Shown one piece after another: positions 13,660 through 21,113 of a DNA stretch of 38,833 nt; position 1 is the first letter of the stretch, and each line of letters begins with the position of its first letter. Origin of the DNA: an uncultured Prevotellaceae bacterium (GTDB taxonomy: Bacteria; Bacteroidota; Bacteroidia; Bacteroidales; Bacteroidaceae). The stretch lies in the NCBI GenBank assembly GCA_902792685.1, contig CADBAP010000029.1:1-38833 (forward strand), given 5' to 3'. A program made the translations under genes and the position numbers. The notes beneath the pieces were generated by a model, which did no database searches, was not told where the DNA came from, and saw only the letters and a list, made by a program, of their open reading frames with translations.

Positions 13660-15654
13660 ATGAGAAGAAGAAATCTAATACTTTTGATCATGGGCATATT
13701 ATGCCTGTATGGTCATGCCCAGACGATGCACGACTGGGAGCAAGCGTTCACAGAGTGGACGACAATAGACGATGCCGACACCGACGGATGGGAAGATGCC
13801 TACGAAGTGTTGAGTGAACTGGAGTTGCAACCCATCAACCTGAATACGGCTACCCGTGAGGACTTAGAGCGCATTCCTTTCCTCACGGCCCAGCAAATTG
13901 AAGAACTGTACGAGTACATCGACAAATACGGCGGCATGAAATCATTGGGCGAGCTGGCTATGATAGAGTCGTTGGATCCGCACCGCAGACGACTGCTGCA
14001 ATATTTCGTTTGCCTGAAAGAGCCGCAGAAAGGGTTTCCCTCGTTGAAGACCATCGCCAAATACGGTCGCCACGAACTGATGGCTACTGGTAAGATACCT
14101 TTTTATAAACGGCACGGCGACAATGACGGATATTTAGGCTATCCCTACAAACACTCGCTGCGCTACACCTTCCAATACGGCGAGTATGTGAAAGCCGGTC
14201 TGATGGGTGCACAAGATGCCGGCGAGCCGTTTTTCTCTGGCGGCAACAACTTGGGTTACGACCATTACGCTTTCTATGTGGTGCTGCGCAAACTGGGTTG
14301 TCTGAAGACGTTGGCGGTGGGGCAATACAAAATCCATACGGGTATGGGGTTGGTGATGAACAATGACTTCTATTTGGGAAAGATTGCCACCCTGACATCG
14401 TTAGGACGCTCGTCGAATGTCATCCGCCCCAACACCTCGCGCATGGAAGCATCCTTTCTGCAAGGTGCCGCCGCCACCATTACGCTGATGAAAGGTCTCG
14501 ACCTGACAGCTTTTTTCTCCTGGCGGAAAATCGATGCCACGCTGACCAGCGACGGCAACGGCATCGCCACACTGCTCACATCCGGCTACCACCGTACAGA
14601 GAGCGAGATGCGGCGCAAACACAATGCCTCACAAACCATCGGTGGCGGCAACATCCGCTATTCCTACAAGGCTTTCAAGATCGGGGTGACGGGCGTCTAT
14701 ATCGCTTACAGTAAACCATTGGAACCCACGCTGACGCAGCAATATAAGGAAATATACCCACAGGGCAACCGCTTTTGGAATGCCAGCATCGACTACAGCT
14801 ATACGCACCACCGGTTTTCCGTCAGCGGAGAGACCGCCACAGGCGACGGCGGCGGCATCGCCACCATCAACAGCCTTTCCTACCTGCCCGTCAGCAACCT
14901 GACGCTGATGGTGTTGCAACGCTATTACAGTTATCGATACCACGCACCGTCGGCACAGAGTTTCAGCAGTGGCGGAAAGGTGCAGAATGAGAGTGGGGTC
15001 TATGTCGGAGCCGACTGGCGCGTAAACCGTCATTGGCAGGTGTCAGCCTATAGCGACTATGCCTATTTCCCCTGGCCGAAATACCAGATTAGCGAGGCCT
15101 CGCATGCCTGGGACAACTTCCTGCAGGTGAAATACACCAGCAAGCATACGGCCGTTCTCGCACGCTACCGTCTGGTGATGCGCCAGAAGGACAATGCCAA
15201 GAAGACCGCCCTCGCCGATGATATCACCCATCGCGGCCGACTCGTTTTCACCTATGACGACCAGCACAGTTGGCTGTTGAAGAGCCAAGCCGATATTGCA
15301 CTGAGTGACTACAAGGAACGTTCGTTCGGCTATATGCTTTCACAGAATGTGGAGTGGGGGAACAAATGGCTGAAACTCATCGGCACCGTTGGCTATTTCC
15401 ATACGAAAGACTACAATTCGCGCGTCTATCTCTATGAGCGCGGACCCCTCTACGCCTATTCTTTCCCTTCTTTCTACGGTAAGGGTATCAGGTTGGCGAT
15501 AGTGGGTCAGGCGCATATCAGCAGAAACCTGATGGTACTCATGAAAATGGCCACGACCGATTATTTCGATCGTGACCATATATCAAGCGGATTGCAGCAA
15601 ATCGACCGTTCCAGTATGACGGATCTTGAGTTGCAGGTGCAATGGAAATTCTGA
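13660..15654 (+). CDS. Helix-hairpin-helix plus beta-barrel outer-membrane protein
   Basis: The 664-residue protein has a signal peptide (MRRRNLILLIMGILCLYGHA) and then a ComEA-like helix-hairpin-helix pair: INLNTATREDLERIPFLTAQ near residues 58-77, and SLGELAMIESLDPHRRRLL. The remaining 500 or so residues alternate aromatic and polar residues in short strands and end in WKF, typical of an outer-membrane beta-barrel with a terminal Phe. Homologous architecture is common in Bacteroidales; its role is unknown and DNA binding should not be assumed. It has its own promoter and runs directly into the convergent cysS, the two stop codons abutting with no base between. Confidence 0.8.
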   Translation: MRRRNLILLIMGILCLYGHAQTMHDWEQAFTEWTTIDDADTDGWEDAYEVLSELELQPINLNTATREDLERIPFLTAQQIEELYEYIDKYGGMKSLGELAMIESLDPHRRRLLQYFVCLKEPQKGFPSLKTIAKYGRHELMATGKIPFYKRHGDNDGYLGYPYKHSLRYTFQYGEYVKAGLMGAQDAGEPFFSGGNNLGYDHYAFYVVLRKLGCLKTLAVGQYKIHTGMGLVMNNDFYLGKIATLTSLGRSSNVIRPNTSRMEASFLQGAAATITLMKGLDLTAFFSWRKIDATLTSDGNGIATLLTSGYHRTESEMRRKHNASQTIGGGNIRYSYKAFKIGVTGVYIAYSKPLEPTLTQQYKEIYPQGNRFWNASIDYSYTHHRFSVSGETATGDGGGIATINSLSYLPVSNLTLMVLQRYYSYRYHAPSAQSFSSGGKVQNESGVYVGADWRVNRHWQVSAYSDYAYFPWPKYQISEASHAWDNFLQVKYTSKHTAVLARYRLVMRQKDNAKKTALADDITHRGRLVFTYDDQHSWLLKSQADIALSDYKERSFGYMLSQNVEWGNKWLKLIGTVGYFHTKDYNSRVYLYERGPLYAYSFPSFYGKGIRLAIVGQAHISRNLMVLMKMATTDYFDRDHISSGLQQIDRSSMTDLELQVQWKF

Positions 15655-17193
15655 TTACTTATTCAACTTCCACGTAACACCATCCTTGGTATCTTTGACC
15701 TCAAAGCCGAGGGCAGCAAGTTCATCGCGAATCTTGTCGCTGGTAGCCCAGTCTTTGTCAGCTTTGGCTTTGGCACGTAACTCCAAAACCATATCGACAA
15801 CTTTTCCGAAGGCCTCTTCGCGGGAGGGAGAGGCTTGCCCATTGCCCCCTGCTCCTTGCCCCTTGTTGCCAGACAGTCCGAGAATGTCTTCTGCAAACAG
15901 GTGCATGGTTTCCTTGAGTTCTTGCAGACACGCTGCACAGATGGTGGCTTTGTGGTCGATGAGTTTGTTGATGACGCTGCAAGCTTCGAAGAGGTGGCTG
16001 ATAACCTGCGGTGTGGCGAGGTCGTCGTTCATCGCATCGTAGCACTTCTGTCGCAAAGCCTTGACGATACGCTCGGTGTCGGCATCGCAGCTGTCGGCAG
16101 GTTGGATGCGGTCGAGGTCGCTGATGGCATTCATGAGTTTCTCCAAACCTTTCTCGCTGGCGAGGAGTGCTTCGTTGGAGAAGTCAACGGTGCCGCGATA
16201 GTGAGCTGAAAGGATGAAGAAACGGATCGTCATCGGTGAATAGGGTTTCTCCAGACTCTCGTGGCTGCCAGTAAAGAACTGCTCCAAGGTGATGAAGTTG
16301 CCCAGCGACTTACCCATCTTCTGTCCGTTGATGGTAATCATGTTGTTGTGCATCCAGTATTTTACCATCGGCTCGCCCTGTGAGGCTACAGCCTGTGCTA
16401 TCTCACACTCGTGGTGAGGGAAGACGAGGTCCATGCCGCCGCCGTGAATATCGAACTGTCGGCCGAGGTACTTGCGGCCCATCGCGGTACACTCGCAGTG
16501 CCAACCGGGGAAACCGTCGCTCCAGGGACTGGGCCAGCGCATGATGTGTTCGGGTGATGCTTTCTTCCACAGGGCGAAGTCGGCCTGGTTGTGCTTCTCG
16601 CCCACGCCGTCGAGTTCGCGGCTGGCATCCTTGATATTCTCTAAGGTACGGCCAGAAAGAATACCATATCTGTAGTCCTTGCCTCCTTGCTCCTTGCCCC
16701 TATTATTATACGCCTCAATATCGAAATAGATACTGCCGTTAGACTCATAAGCAAAACCATTTGCGAGGATTTCCTTCACCAGCTCCTCCTGTTCGATGAT
16801 GTGTCCGGTGGCGTGCGGCTCGATGCTGGGTGGCAGTACGTTGAGTGCTTCCATCGCCTGATGGTAGCGGTTGGTATAGTACTGTGCGATCTCCATCGGC
16901 TCCAGCTGTTCGAGTCGTGCTTTCTTGGCAATCTTGTCTTCGCCTTCGTCGGCATCGTGCTCCAGGTGGCCAACGTCGGTGATATTGCGGACGTAGCGCA
17001 CCTTATAGCCGAGATGCTTCAAGTAACGGAACAGCAGGTCGAAGGTGATAGCCGGACGGGCGTGTCCCAGATGCGGATCGCCATAGACGGTGGGACCGCA
17101 GACGTACATGCCGACATTGGGGGCATGAAGGGGTTCGAAACGTTCTTTCTGTCGCGAAAGGGTATTATAAATCAATAATGTCTGGTTCATCAT
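15655..17193 (-). CDS. cysS: Cysteinyl-tRNA synthetase with two repeat-derived insertions
   Basis: CysS charges tRNA-Cys. Class I signatures are present: [10 protein letters not shown] with zinc-ligand Cys32, the HIGH-like motif HLGH (41-44), [28 protein letters not shown] and the KMSKS-like KMGKS. Two in-frame insertions look foreign. One is [12 protein letters not shown] (near 16672-16706), encoded by AAGGAGCAAGGAGG-type words. The other is [16 protein letters not shown] (near 15825-15872), encoded by similar words plus a CCCTCCC run. The same words form spacer arrays elsewhere. Both lie where the family tolerates length change (a loop before the anticodon half, and the C-terminal linker), so function may persist. 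Tandem ATGATG (17193/17190) leaves the start uncertain by one codon. Confidence 0.95.
   Translation of the reverse strand: MMNQTLLIYNTLSRQKERFEPLHAPNVGMYVCGPTVYGDPHLGHARPAITFDLLFRYLKHLGYKVRYVRNITDVGHLEHDADEGEDKIAKKARLEQLEPMEIAQYYTNRYHQAMEALNVLPPSIEPHATGHIIEQEELVKEILANGFAYESNGSIYFDIEAYNNRGKEQGGKDYRYGILSGRTLENIKDASRELDGVGEKHNQADFALWKKASPEHIMRWPSPWSDGFPGWHCECTAMGRKYLGRQFDIHGGGMDLVFPHHECEIAQAVASQGEPMVKYWMHNNMITINGQKMGKSLGNFITLEQFFTGSHESLEKPYSPMTIRFFILSAHYRGTVDFSNEALLASEKGLEKLMNAISDLDRIQPADSCDADTERIVKALRQKCYDAMNDDLATPQVISHLFEACSVINKLIDHKATICAACLQELKETMHLFAEDILGLSGNKGQGAGGNGQASPSREEAFGKVVDMVLELRAKAKADKDWATSDKIRDELAALGFEVKDTKDGVTWKLNK
15825..15872. repeat. Spacer-type repeat inside cysS, C-terminal linker
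   Basis: The plus strand reads GGGAGGGAGAGGCTTGCCC and then several GCCCCTTGCTCC-like words. These resemble the spacer words near 541-566 and 2010-2094 (AAGGAGCAAGGAG, GGGGCAAG). The segment is in frame and encodes Gly, Gln, Asn and Ser residues unlike the rest of CysS. Confidence 0.65.
16672..16706. repeat. Spacer-type repeat inside cysS, internal loop
   Basis: GTCCTTGCCTCCTTGCTCC followed by TTGCCCCTATT on the plus strand is a CTCCTTGC word repeated in frame. It encodes RGKEQGGK in a loop after the FDIEAYNN motif. Confidence 0.65.
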
Positions 17194-17271
17194 TTCTTCT
17201 ATTTTTCAATTTTTCATTCTCATTCTCATCCTCATCCCCCCTCCTTCAGGAGGGGGTTAGGGGGAGGCCTT
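17194..17271. repeat. Palindrome plus ATGAGA array upstream of cysS
   Basis: On the minus strand a dispersed palindrome (CCCCCTCC-TGAA-GGAGGGGG) is followed by GATGAGGATGAGAATGAGA-type words. These create four in-frame ATGs 6 nt apart (17235, 17229, 17223, 17217) and a nine-codon mini-ORF MRMRMRMKN ending at TGA 17206-17208, 12 nt before the cysS ATG. Confidence 0.75.
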
Positions 17272-17898
17272 CTATATCTTTCCTCCTCGTGTCAGGAAGT
17301 CGATGACGACATCAGCATCGTCGCGTCGTTTCGCATCCAACTGCTGATACTCGTTCCACAACTCTTCCTGTCCTAAGAGCAGTTGGCGCATCACCTCTTC
17401 TGTAACCTTGAAGAAGTTGATGTTCTGACTGTCACTTCCCATATCCTGTATCATATAACATACCAGGTTTTCGAGTTTCGACTTACTCTTGAATCCGCGT
17501 ATGGAAAAGGGAACAGCGCGGTCGCCATAACCTACATAGATGCCTCCTGGTGTGCGAGTAACATCAGGACGGGCAAACAGGAGTTTTCCGCCTGCCAGTT
17601 CGTAGGCCTTGACGAAAACCTCATCGAAACATTTCGAGTTGCGGAGGTTCAGATAGAGGTCGCCCTGGTGTCTCAGACAGAACGCATTCTTGCGCAACAC
17701 CTTCCGCAGCCGTTTGTCGTCGCTCTGCAACGTGTAGGCCAGGCGGTTGTCGCGCTCACTTCTCAGCGTCACCGTCCCCGCTACTTCCTGCCAGTTGCCC
17801 ATCAGGTAGTCGCCGTAGCTGGTACAGTATTTGTCTTGTGCCGAGAGGGGCAAGGCAAAGATAGTCAGTATACCTAATAATAATAGGTGTCTCTTCAT
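17272..17898 (-). CDS. Secreted protein of unknown function
   Basis: The 208-residue product has a signal peptide (MKRHLLLLGILTIFALPLSA, cleavage before QDKYC). The mature part has Cys residues in KYCTSYGDY, NAFCLRHQ, NSKCFDE and VCYMIQD, and a beta-rich middle (GTVTLRSERDNRLAY, GDLYLNLRNSKCF). I do not recognise the family with confidence. The signal peptide decides the start; upstream in-frame starts would bury it. A TACCTTTG box lies 20-27 nt upstream. It probably heads a transcript that includes cysS, and it diverges from the acetyl-CoA hydrolase gene. Confidence 0.7.
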   Translation of the reverse strand: MKRHLLLLGILTIFALPLSAQDKYCTSYGDYLMGNWQEVAGTVTLRSERDNRLAYTLQSDDKRLRKVLRKNAFCLRHQGDLYLNLRNSKCFDEVFVKAYELAGGKLLFARPDVTRTPGGIYVGYGDRAVPFSIRGFKSKSKLENLVCYMIQDMGSDSQNINFFKVTEEVMRQLLLGQEELWNEYQQLDAKRRDDADVVIDFLTRGGKI

Positions 17899-17917
17899 CT
17901 TTTTTGAAATTATGGTG

Positions 17918-17925
17918 CAAAGGTA
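17918..17925 (-). promoter_or_regulatory. -7 box for gene at 17272-17898
   Basis: TACCTTTG on the minus strand matches TAnnTTTG, 19 nt before the ATG. No clear TTTG lies 20 nt upstream. A facing plus-strand box TATCTTTG (17947-17954) probably serves the divergent gene. Confidence 0.5.
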
Positions 17926-17946
17926 CGAAATTTCATAATTATTTTG

Positions 17947-17954
17947 TATCTTTG
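17947..17954 (+). promoter_or_regulatory. -7 box for acetyl-CoA hydrolase gene
   Basis: TATCTTTG on the plus strand fits TAnnTTTG and ends 21 nt before ATG 17976, implying a leader of about 15 nt. The -33 region is weak. Confidence 0.5.
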
Positions 17955-17975
17955 CCGACAAAATTGATTAAAAAT

Positions 17976-19449
17976 ATGTCATACAGACGAATTACGGCGG
18001 CTGAGGCAGCTGCTATGATTAAGGATAAAGATATGATGGCGCTGTCGGGATTTACGCCCAACGGCAATCCGAAAGCCATCTTCCGTGAACTGTCGAAACG
18101 CGCAATCAAACTGCACGAACAGGGACAGGAGTTCGGTGTGGGCATCCTCACTGGTGCCTCCTCCTGTCAGAGTGTAGAGGGCGATATGGCGGCGGCTCAT
18201 GCGCTGCGGTTCCGTGCACCATTCTCTACGAACAAGGACTTCCGCACCCACACGAATCTGGGTGAGGTGGAATACGAGGATATGCACCTGGGACACATGG
18301 CTGAGCGGTTGCGCCGCGGTTTCTATGGAGAAGTAGATTGGGCGATTATCGAGGTGAGCGATATGGAAGAAGGCGAACATGAATGTCGTGCCTACCTGAC
18401 ATCAGCCGGAGGTCATCGAGCACAACCAGTTCCATAACCCCAACTCCCGTTATCTGCACGACACCTGGGAGCCGCGAGAGGTGTGGGACAATCGCGAGGT
18501 GATGGATATCCATTCACCCTACGACCGCATCGGCAAGGACTATGTGAGCATCGATCCGAAGAAGATTGTGGGCGTCATCGAGAGCAATATCCCTGAGGAG
18601 GCGCGCGCCTTCAAGGAACCTGACGATGAGATTATGGCCATCGGTCATCATGTTGCCGACTTGCTGGCCAACGATATGAAGTGCGGCCGTATTCCTAAAC
18701 AGTTCCTGCCGATACAAAGCGGTGTGGGCGCAACGGGCAATGCGGTGCTGAAAGCGCTGGGAACGAGTAAGCTGATTCCCCGTTTCAACGTCTATTCGGA
18801 AGTGGTACAGGATGCCGCTATCGACTATATGCTGGAGGGCCGCATCGGCTATGCGTCGGCCACTGCGATGACGGTGACCAACGAGGCTTTGCAGCGGGTA
18901 TATGCCAACATGGACTATTTCTCGAAACATCTCACCATCCGTCAGAGCGAGATTGCCAACTCACCGGAGGTGATCAGACGACTGGGTGTCATCGCCATCA
19001 ACACGCCGCTGGAGTGCGACCTCTACGGCAACGAGAACTCCAGTCATGTGTGCGGCTCGGCCCTGATGAACGGCATCGGCGGCTCTTGCGACTACGAACG
19101 CAACGGATACATCTCTATCTTTACCACACCTTCGACGGCTAAGGGCGGCAAGATTTCGTCGCTCGTTCCGATGTGCTGCCACGTGGACAGCACCGAGCAC
19201 GATGTCGATATCATTGTGACCGAACAGGGTGTTGCCGACCTGCGCGGCAAGGGTCCTGTTCATCGGGCACACGAAATCATCGAGAACTGTGCGCATCCCG
19301 ACTACAAACCGCTGTTGCGCGACTATCTGGAGCACATTGCACCAGTGGGTCATCAGCCCCAGCACATGCGTGCAGCCCTCGCTTTCCACGATACCTTCCT
19401 CAGAAAGGGCGATATGCGCTTGACGGATTTCGGGGAGTATTTGAAATAA
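17976..19449 (+). pseudogene. Acetyl-CoA hydrolase/transferase, frameshifted
   Basis: The family transfers CoA between acetyl-CoA and other acids or hydrolyses it. The N-terminal half (ALSGFTPNGNPKAI, GILTGASSCQSVEG, FSTNKDF, YEDMHLGHMAE) reads in one frame from ATG 17976 to a stop at 18435-18437. The remainder (EHNQFHNPNSRYLHDT, IPIQSGVGATGNAVLKALG, then the C-terminal CoA-binding part ending in DFGEYLK) reads in another frame, open from 18400. The join near 18405-18415 lacks about 13 residues normally found after AYLTSAGG, a loss of about 38-41 nt that shifts the frame. Everything else is conserved, so the lesion is recent or is an assembly error. Total length otherwise matches the usual 500 residues. 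Confidence 0.85.
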
Positions 19450-19464
19450 AAATATAAATAAAAA

Positions 19465-19496
19465 TTTGTTAATTCCAAATTTAATCTTTACATTTG
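19465..19496 (+). promoter_or_regulatory. Promoter of helical lipoprotein gene
   Basis: TTTG (19465-19468), 20 nt of spacer and TACATTTG (19489-19496) make a full match to the Bacteroidota consensus. The predicted leader is about 37 nt. Confidence 0.85.
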
Positions 19497-19539
19497 CAGC
19501 GGTAAAACCTAATTATTAACTAAAAACAAAGAAAAGACA

Positions 19540-19977
19540 ATGAAAAAATTAGTGATTGCAATGTTCGTGCTCTGCATGGGTATCGGTATGGTTTCTTGCA
19601 GCAAAGACAAGAAAGTTGACTTACAGGAGCTTGTTGCCAAGGCTAAGGCAGAAGGTGCAAAATGGGATGAAGCTCAGTGGAAAGAGGCTATTAAGGACCT
19701 GTTCACAGGTGCTAAGCCGATGATCGACTGGATGAAAGACGTGGAGACCAAGATGAAGGAAGCTGAAGGTGGCGAAGATGCTGCAAAGTTGGCTGCTGCT
19801 GCAAAGCTGATGGAAGAGGCTGAGGCTAAGCAGAAGGAGTTCGAGCCATTGACAAAGGCTATGGAGGAATTCATGGAGATTGCCGAGAAGAATCCTACAG
19901 CAAAGAAAGTCATGGACGACAAAGCATTCCAGGAAGAAATGAAGAAAGAATTCAACCTGCCTGAGGAAATGTTCTAA
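19540..19977 (+). CDS. Helical lipoprotein of unknown function
   Basis: The 145-residue product begins MKKLVIAMFVLCMGIGMVSC, a lipoprotein signal with lipobox MVSC at residues 17-20. The rest is almost entirely charged helix rich in Lys, Glu and Ala (DLQELVAKAKAEGAKWDEA, KLAAAAKLMEEAEAKQKEFE), without aromatic clusters or catalytic motifs. It has its own consensus promoter and a bidirectional terminator, so it is a monocistronic unit. It resembles the lipoprotein at 38226 in design, but I see no clear sequence identity beyond composition. No function is proposed. Confidence 0.75.
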   Translation: MKKLVIAMFVLCMGIGMVSCSKDKKVDLQELVAKAKAEGAKWDEAQWKEAIKDLFTGAKPMIDWMKDVETKMKEAEGGEDAAKLAAAAKLMEEAEAKQKEFEPLTKAMEEFMEIAEKNPTAKKVMDDKAFQEEMKKEFNLPEEMF

Positions 19978-20002
19978 GTCGTTGCCGCTTACGGCAATAT
20001 AA

Positions 20003-20037
20003 AAAAGAGGGTGCATCAAATGCATCCTCTTTTACTT
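20003..20037. terminator. Bidirectional terminator between lipoprotein and trmH-like genes
   Basis: AAAAGAGGGTGCAT and ATGCATCCTCTTTT (20003-20016 and 20020-20033) form a 14-bp stem with one G-T pair and a CAA loop. T-runs lie on both sides. It ends the lipoprotein transcript and probably also the trmH-like transcript from the other strand. A smaller TTGCCG/CGGCAA hairpin (19982-19996) precedes it. Confidence 0.85.
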
Positions 20038-20057
20038 TTTAACTACTTTCCTTTTTT

Positions 20058-20096
20058 ATCTCTCCCCCTGAAGAGGGGAGCTGGAGGGGGGCTTAT
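20058..20096. repeat. Dispersed C/G palindrome at trmH-like stop
   Basis: CTCTCCCCCTGAAGAGGGGAG followed by GGAGGGGGGCTTAT. It reaches into the stop codon of the trmH-like gene (20093). Confidence 0.7.
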
Positions 20097-20653
20097 AGGC
20101 TTTTTAGATTTCTCGCAAACTCCCAGATGACGATGCCGGCCGTCACACTGACATTCATCGAGTGCTTCGTACCATATTGCGGTATCTCCAGGCAGTCGTC
20201 ACATAGATCGACCACACTCTGGTGGACACCCTTCACCTCGTTGCCCAAGACGATGGCGAAAGACCCCTCCTGACCTCCCCTGCTTAGGGGAGGAAATTGC
20301 GTGTTGGAAAGAGATTGCAGTTTTGTGCTGCCCTCAGCCTGTTCCACCGCATAGACGAAATAACCGTTGCGCTGCAGTTCCTCCACAGCCTCATCCGCCG
20401 TGTTGAAATAGCGCCAGTCAACGCTGTCTTCGGCTCCGAGCGCCGTCTTGTGGATTTCGTTGTGAGGAGGCGTCGCCGTGATGCCGCACAGATAGATGGC
20501 TTCAATACGGAAGGCGTCGCCCGTTCGGAAGACGGAACCGACATTATACAACGACCGTACATCGTCTAATACAACGATGAGCGGCACCTTTTCGGATGCC
20601 TTGAACTCTTCCACCGTCAGGCGGTTCATCTCTATCGTCCGTAATTTCCGCAT
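20093..20653 (-). CDS. SpoU/TrmH-family RNA methyltransferase with repeat insert
   Basis: These enzymes methylate ribose 2-prime-OH in tRNA or rRNA using SAM. The 186-residue protein shows the three SPOUT motifs: NVGSVFRTGDAF, then FAIVLGNEVKGV, then LEIPQYGTKHSMNVSVTAGI. Between EGSTKLQSLS and FAIVLGNE is NTQFPPLSRGGQEG, encoded by a CCTCCCC-TGCTTA-GGGGAGG palindrome, which looks inserted into a surface loop. The start at ATG 20653 is preferred over the in-frame TTG at 20665. SufE follows upstream on the same strand (18 nt gap, with GGTTAATGGTTA words), so they may be co-transcribed. Confidence 0.9.
   Translation of the reverse strand: MRKLRTIEMNRLTVEEFKASEKVPLIVVLDDVRSLYNVGSVFRTGDAFRIEAIYLCGITATPPHNEIHKTALGAEDSVDWRYFNTADEAVEELQRNGYFVYAVEQAEGSTKLQSLSNTQFPPLSRGGQEGSFAIVLGNEVKGVHQSVVDLCDDCLEIPQYGTKHSMNVSVTAGIVIWEFARNLKSL
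20265..20296. repeat. Dispersed palindrome inserted in frame in trmH-like gene
   Basis: CCTCCCC-TGCTTA-GGGGAGG is a perfect 7-bp inverted repeat inside the coding region. It encodes the PPLSRGG stretch between SPOUT motifs 1 and 2. Confidence 0.8.
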
Positions 20654-20671
20654 CTCATTAACCAATAACCA

Positions 20672-21094
20672 TTAACCCTTAACCATTGAATACGCCATTG
20701 CGTATGCCCGAATCTGCTTCACCATTGAGAGCAGACCGTTGGAACGAGTCGGTGACAAATGATCCTTCAATCCGATACGCTCGATGAAGTACAGGTCGCT
20801 GTCGAGAATCTCCTGCGGTGTATGACCGCTCAACACACGAATGAGCAGAGCAATGATACCCTTCGTAATCAGCGCATCGCTGTCGGCGGTAAACACCAGC
20901 TTGCCGTCTTCGTGGTCGCACTGTACCCATACGCGGCTCTGACAGCCGTCGATGAGGTTCTGCTCTGTTTTATACTGCGCCTCTAACGGCTCTAAATCAT
21001 TACCCAAATCGATGAGCATCTGGTATTTGTCCATCCAGTCGTCAAAACCTTCGAACTCCTCGATTACCTCGTCTTGTATTTCGTTGATAGTCAT
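20672..21094 (-). CDS. sufE: Cysteine-desulfurase sulfur acceptor SufE
   Basis: SufE accepts persulfide sulfur from SufS for iron-sulfur cluster assembly. The 140-residue length is normal. The acceptor Cys51 lies in LIDGCQSRVW, followed by a conserved core (LITKGIIALLIRVLSGHTP) and GLKDHLSPTRSNGLLSMVKQ near the C terminus. It lies between the U32 gene and the trmH-like gene on the same strand. AGGAGTAAGGAGAGAAGGAG words sit directly upstream of its ATG and overlap the spacer after the U32 stop. No sufBCDS genes are in the window. Confidence 0.93.
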   Translation of the reverse strand: MTINEIQDEVIEEFEGFDDWMDKYQMLIDLGNDLEPLEAQYKTEQNLIDGCQSRVWVQCDHEDGKLVFTADSDALITKGIIALLIRVLSGHTPQEILDSDLYFIERIGLKDHLSPTRSNGLLSMVKQIRAYAMAYSMVKG

Positions 21095-21113
21095 ATTCTT
21101 ACTCCTTCTCTCC

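Noticed and set aside
18481..19449. Second half of the acetyl-CoA hydrolase as an independent gene
   Set aside because: It lacks a start region, promoter and N-terminal domain, and matches the missing half of the upstream fragment, so one frameshifted gene is simpler.
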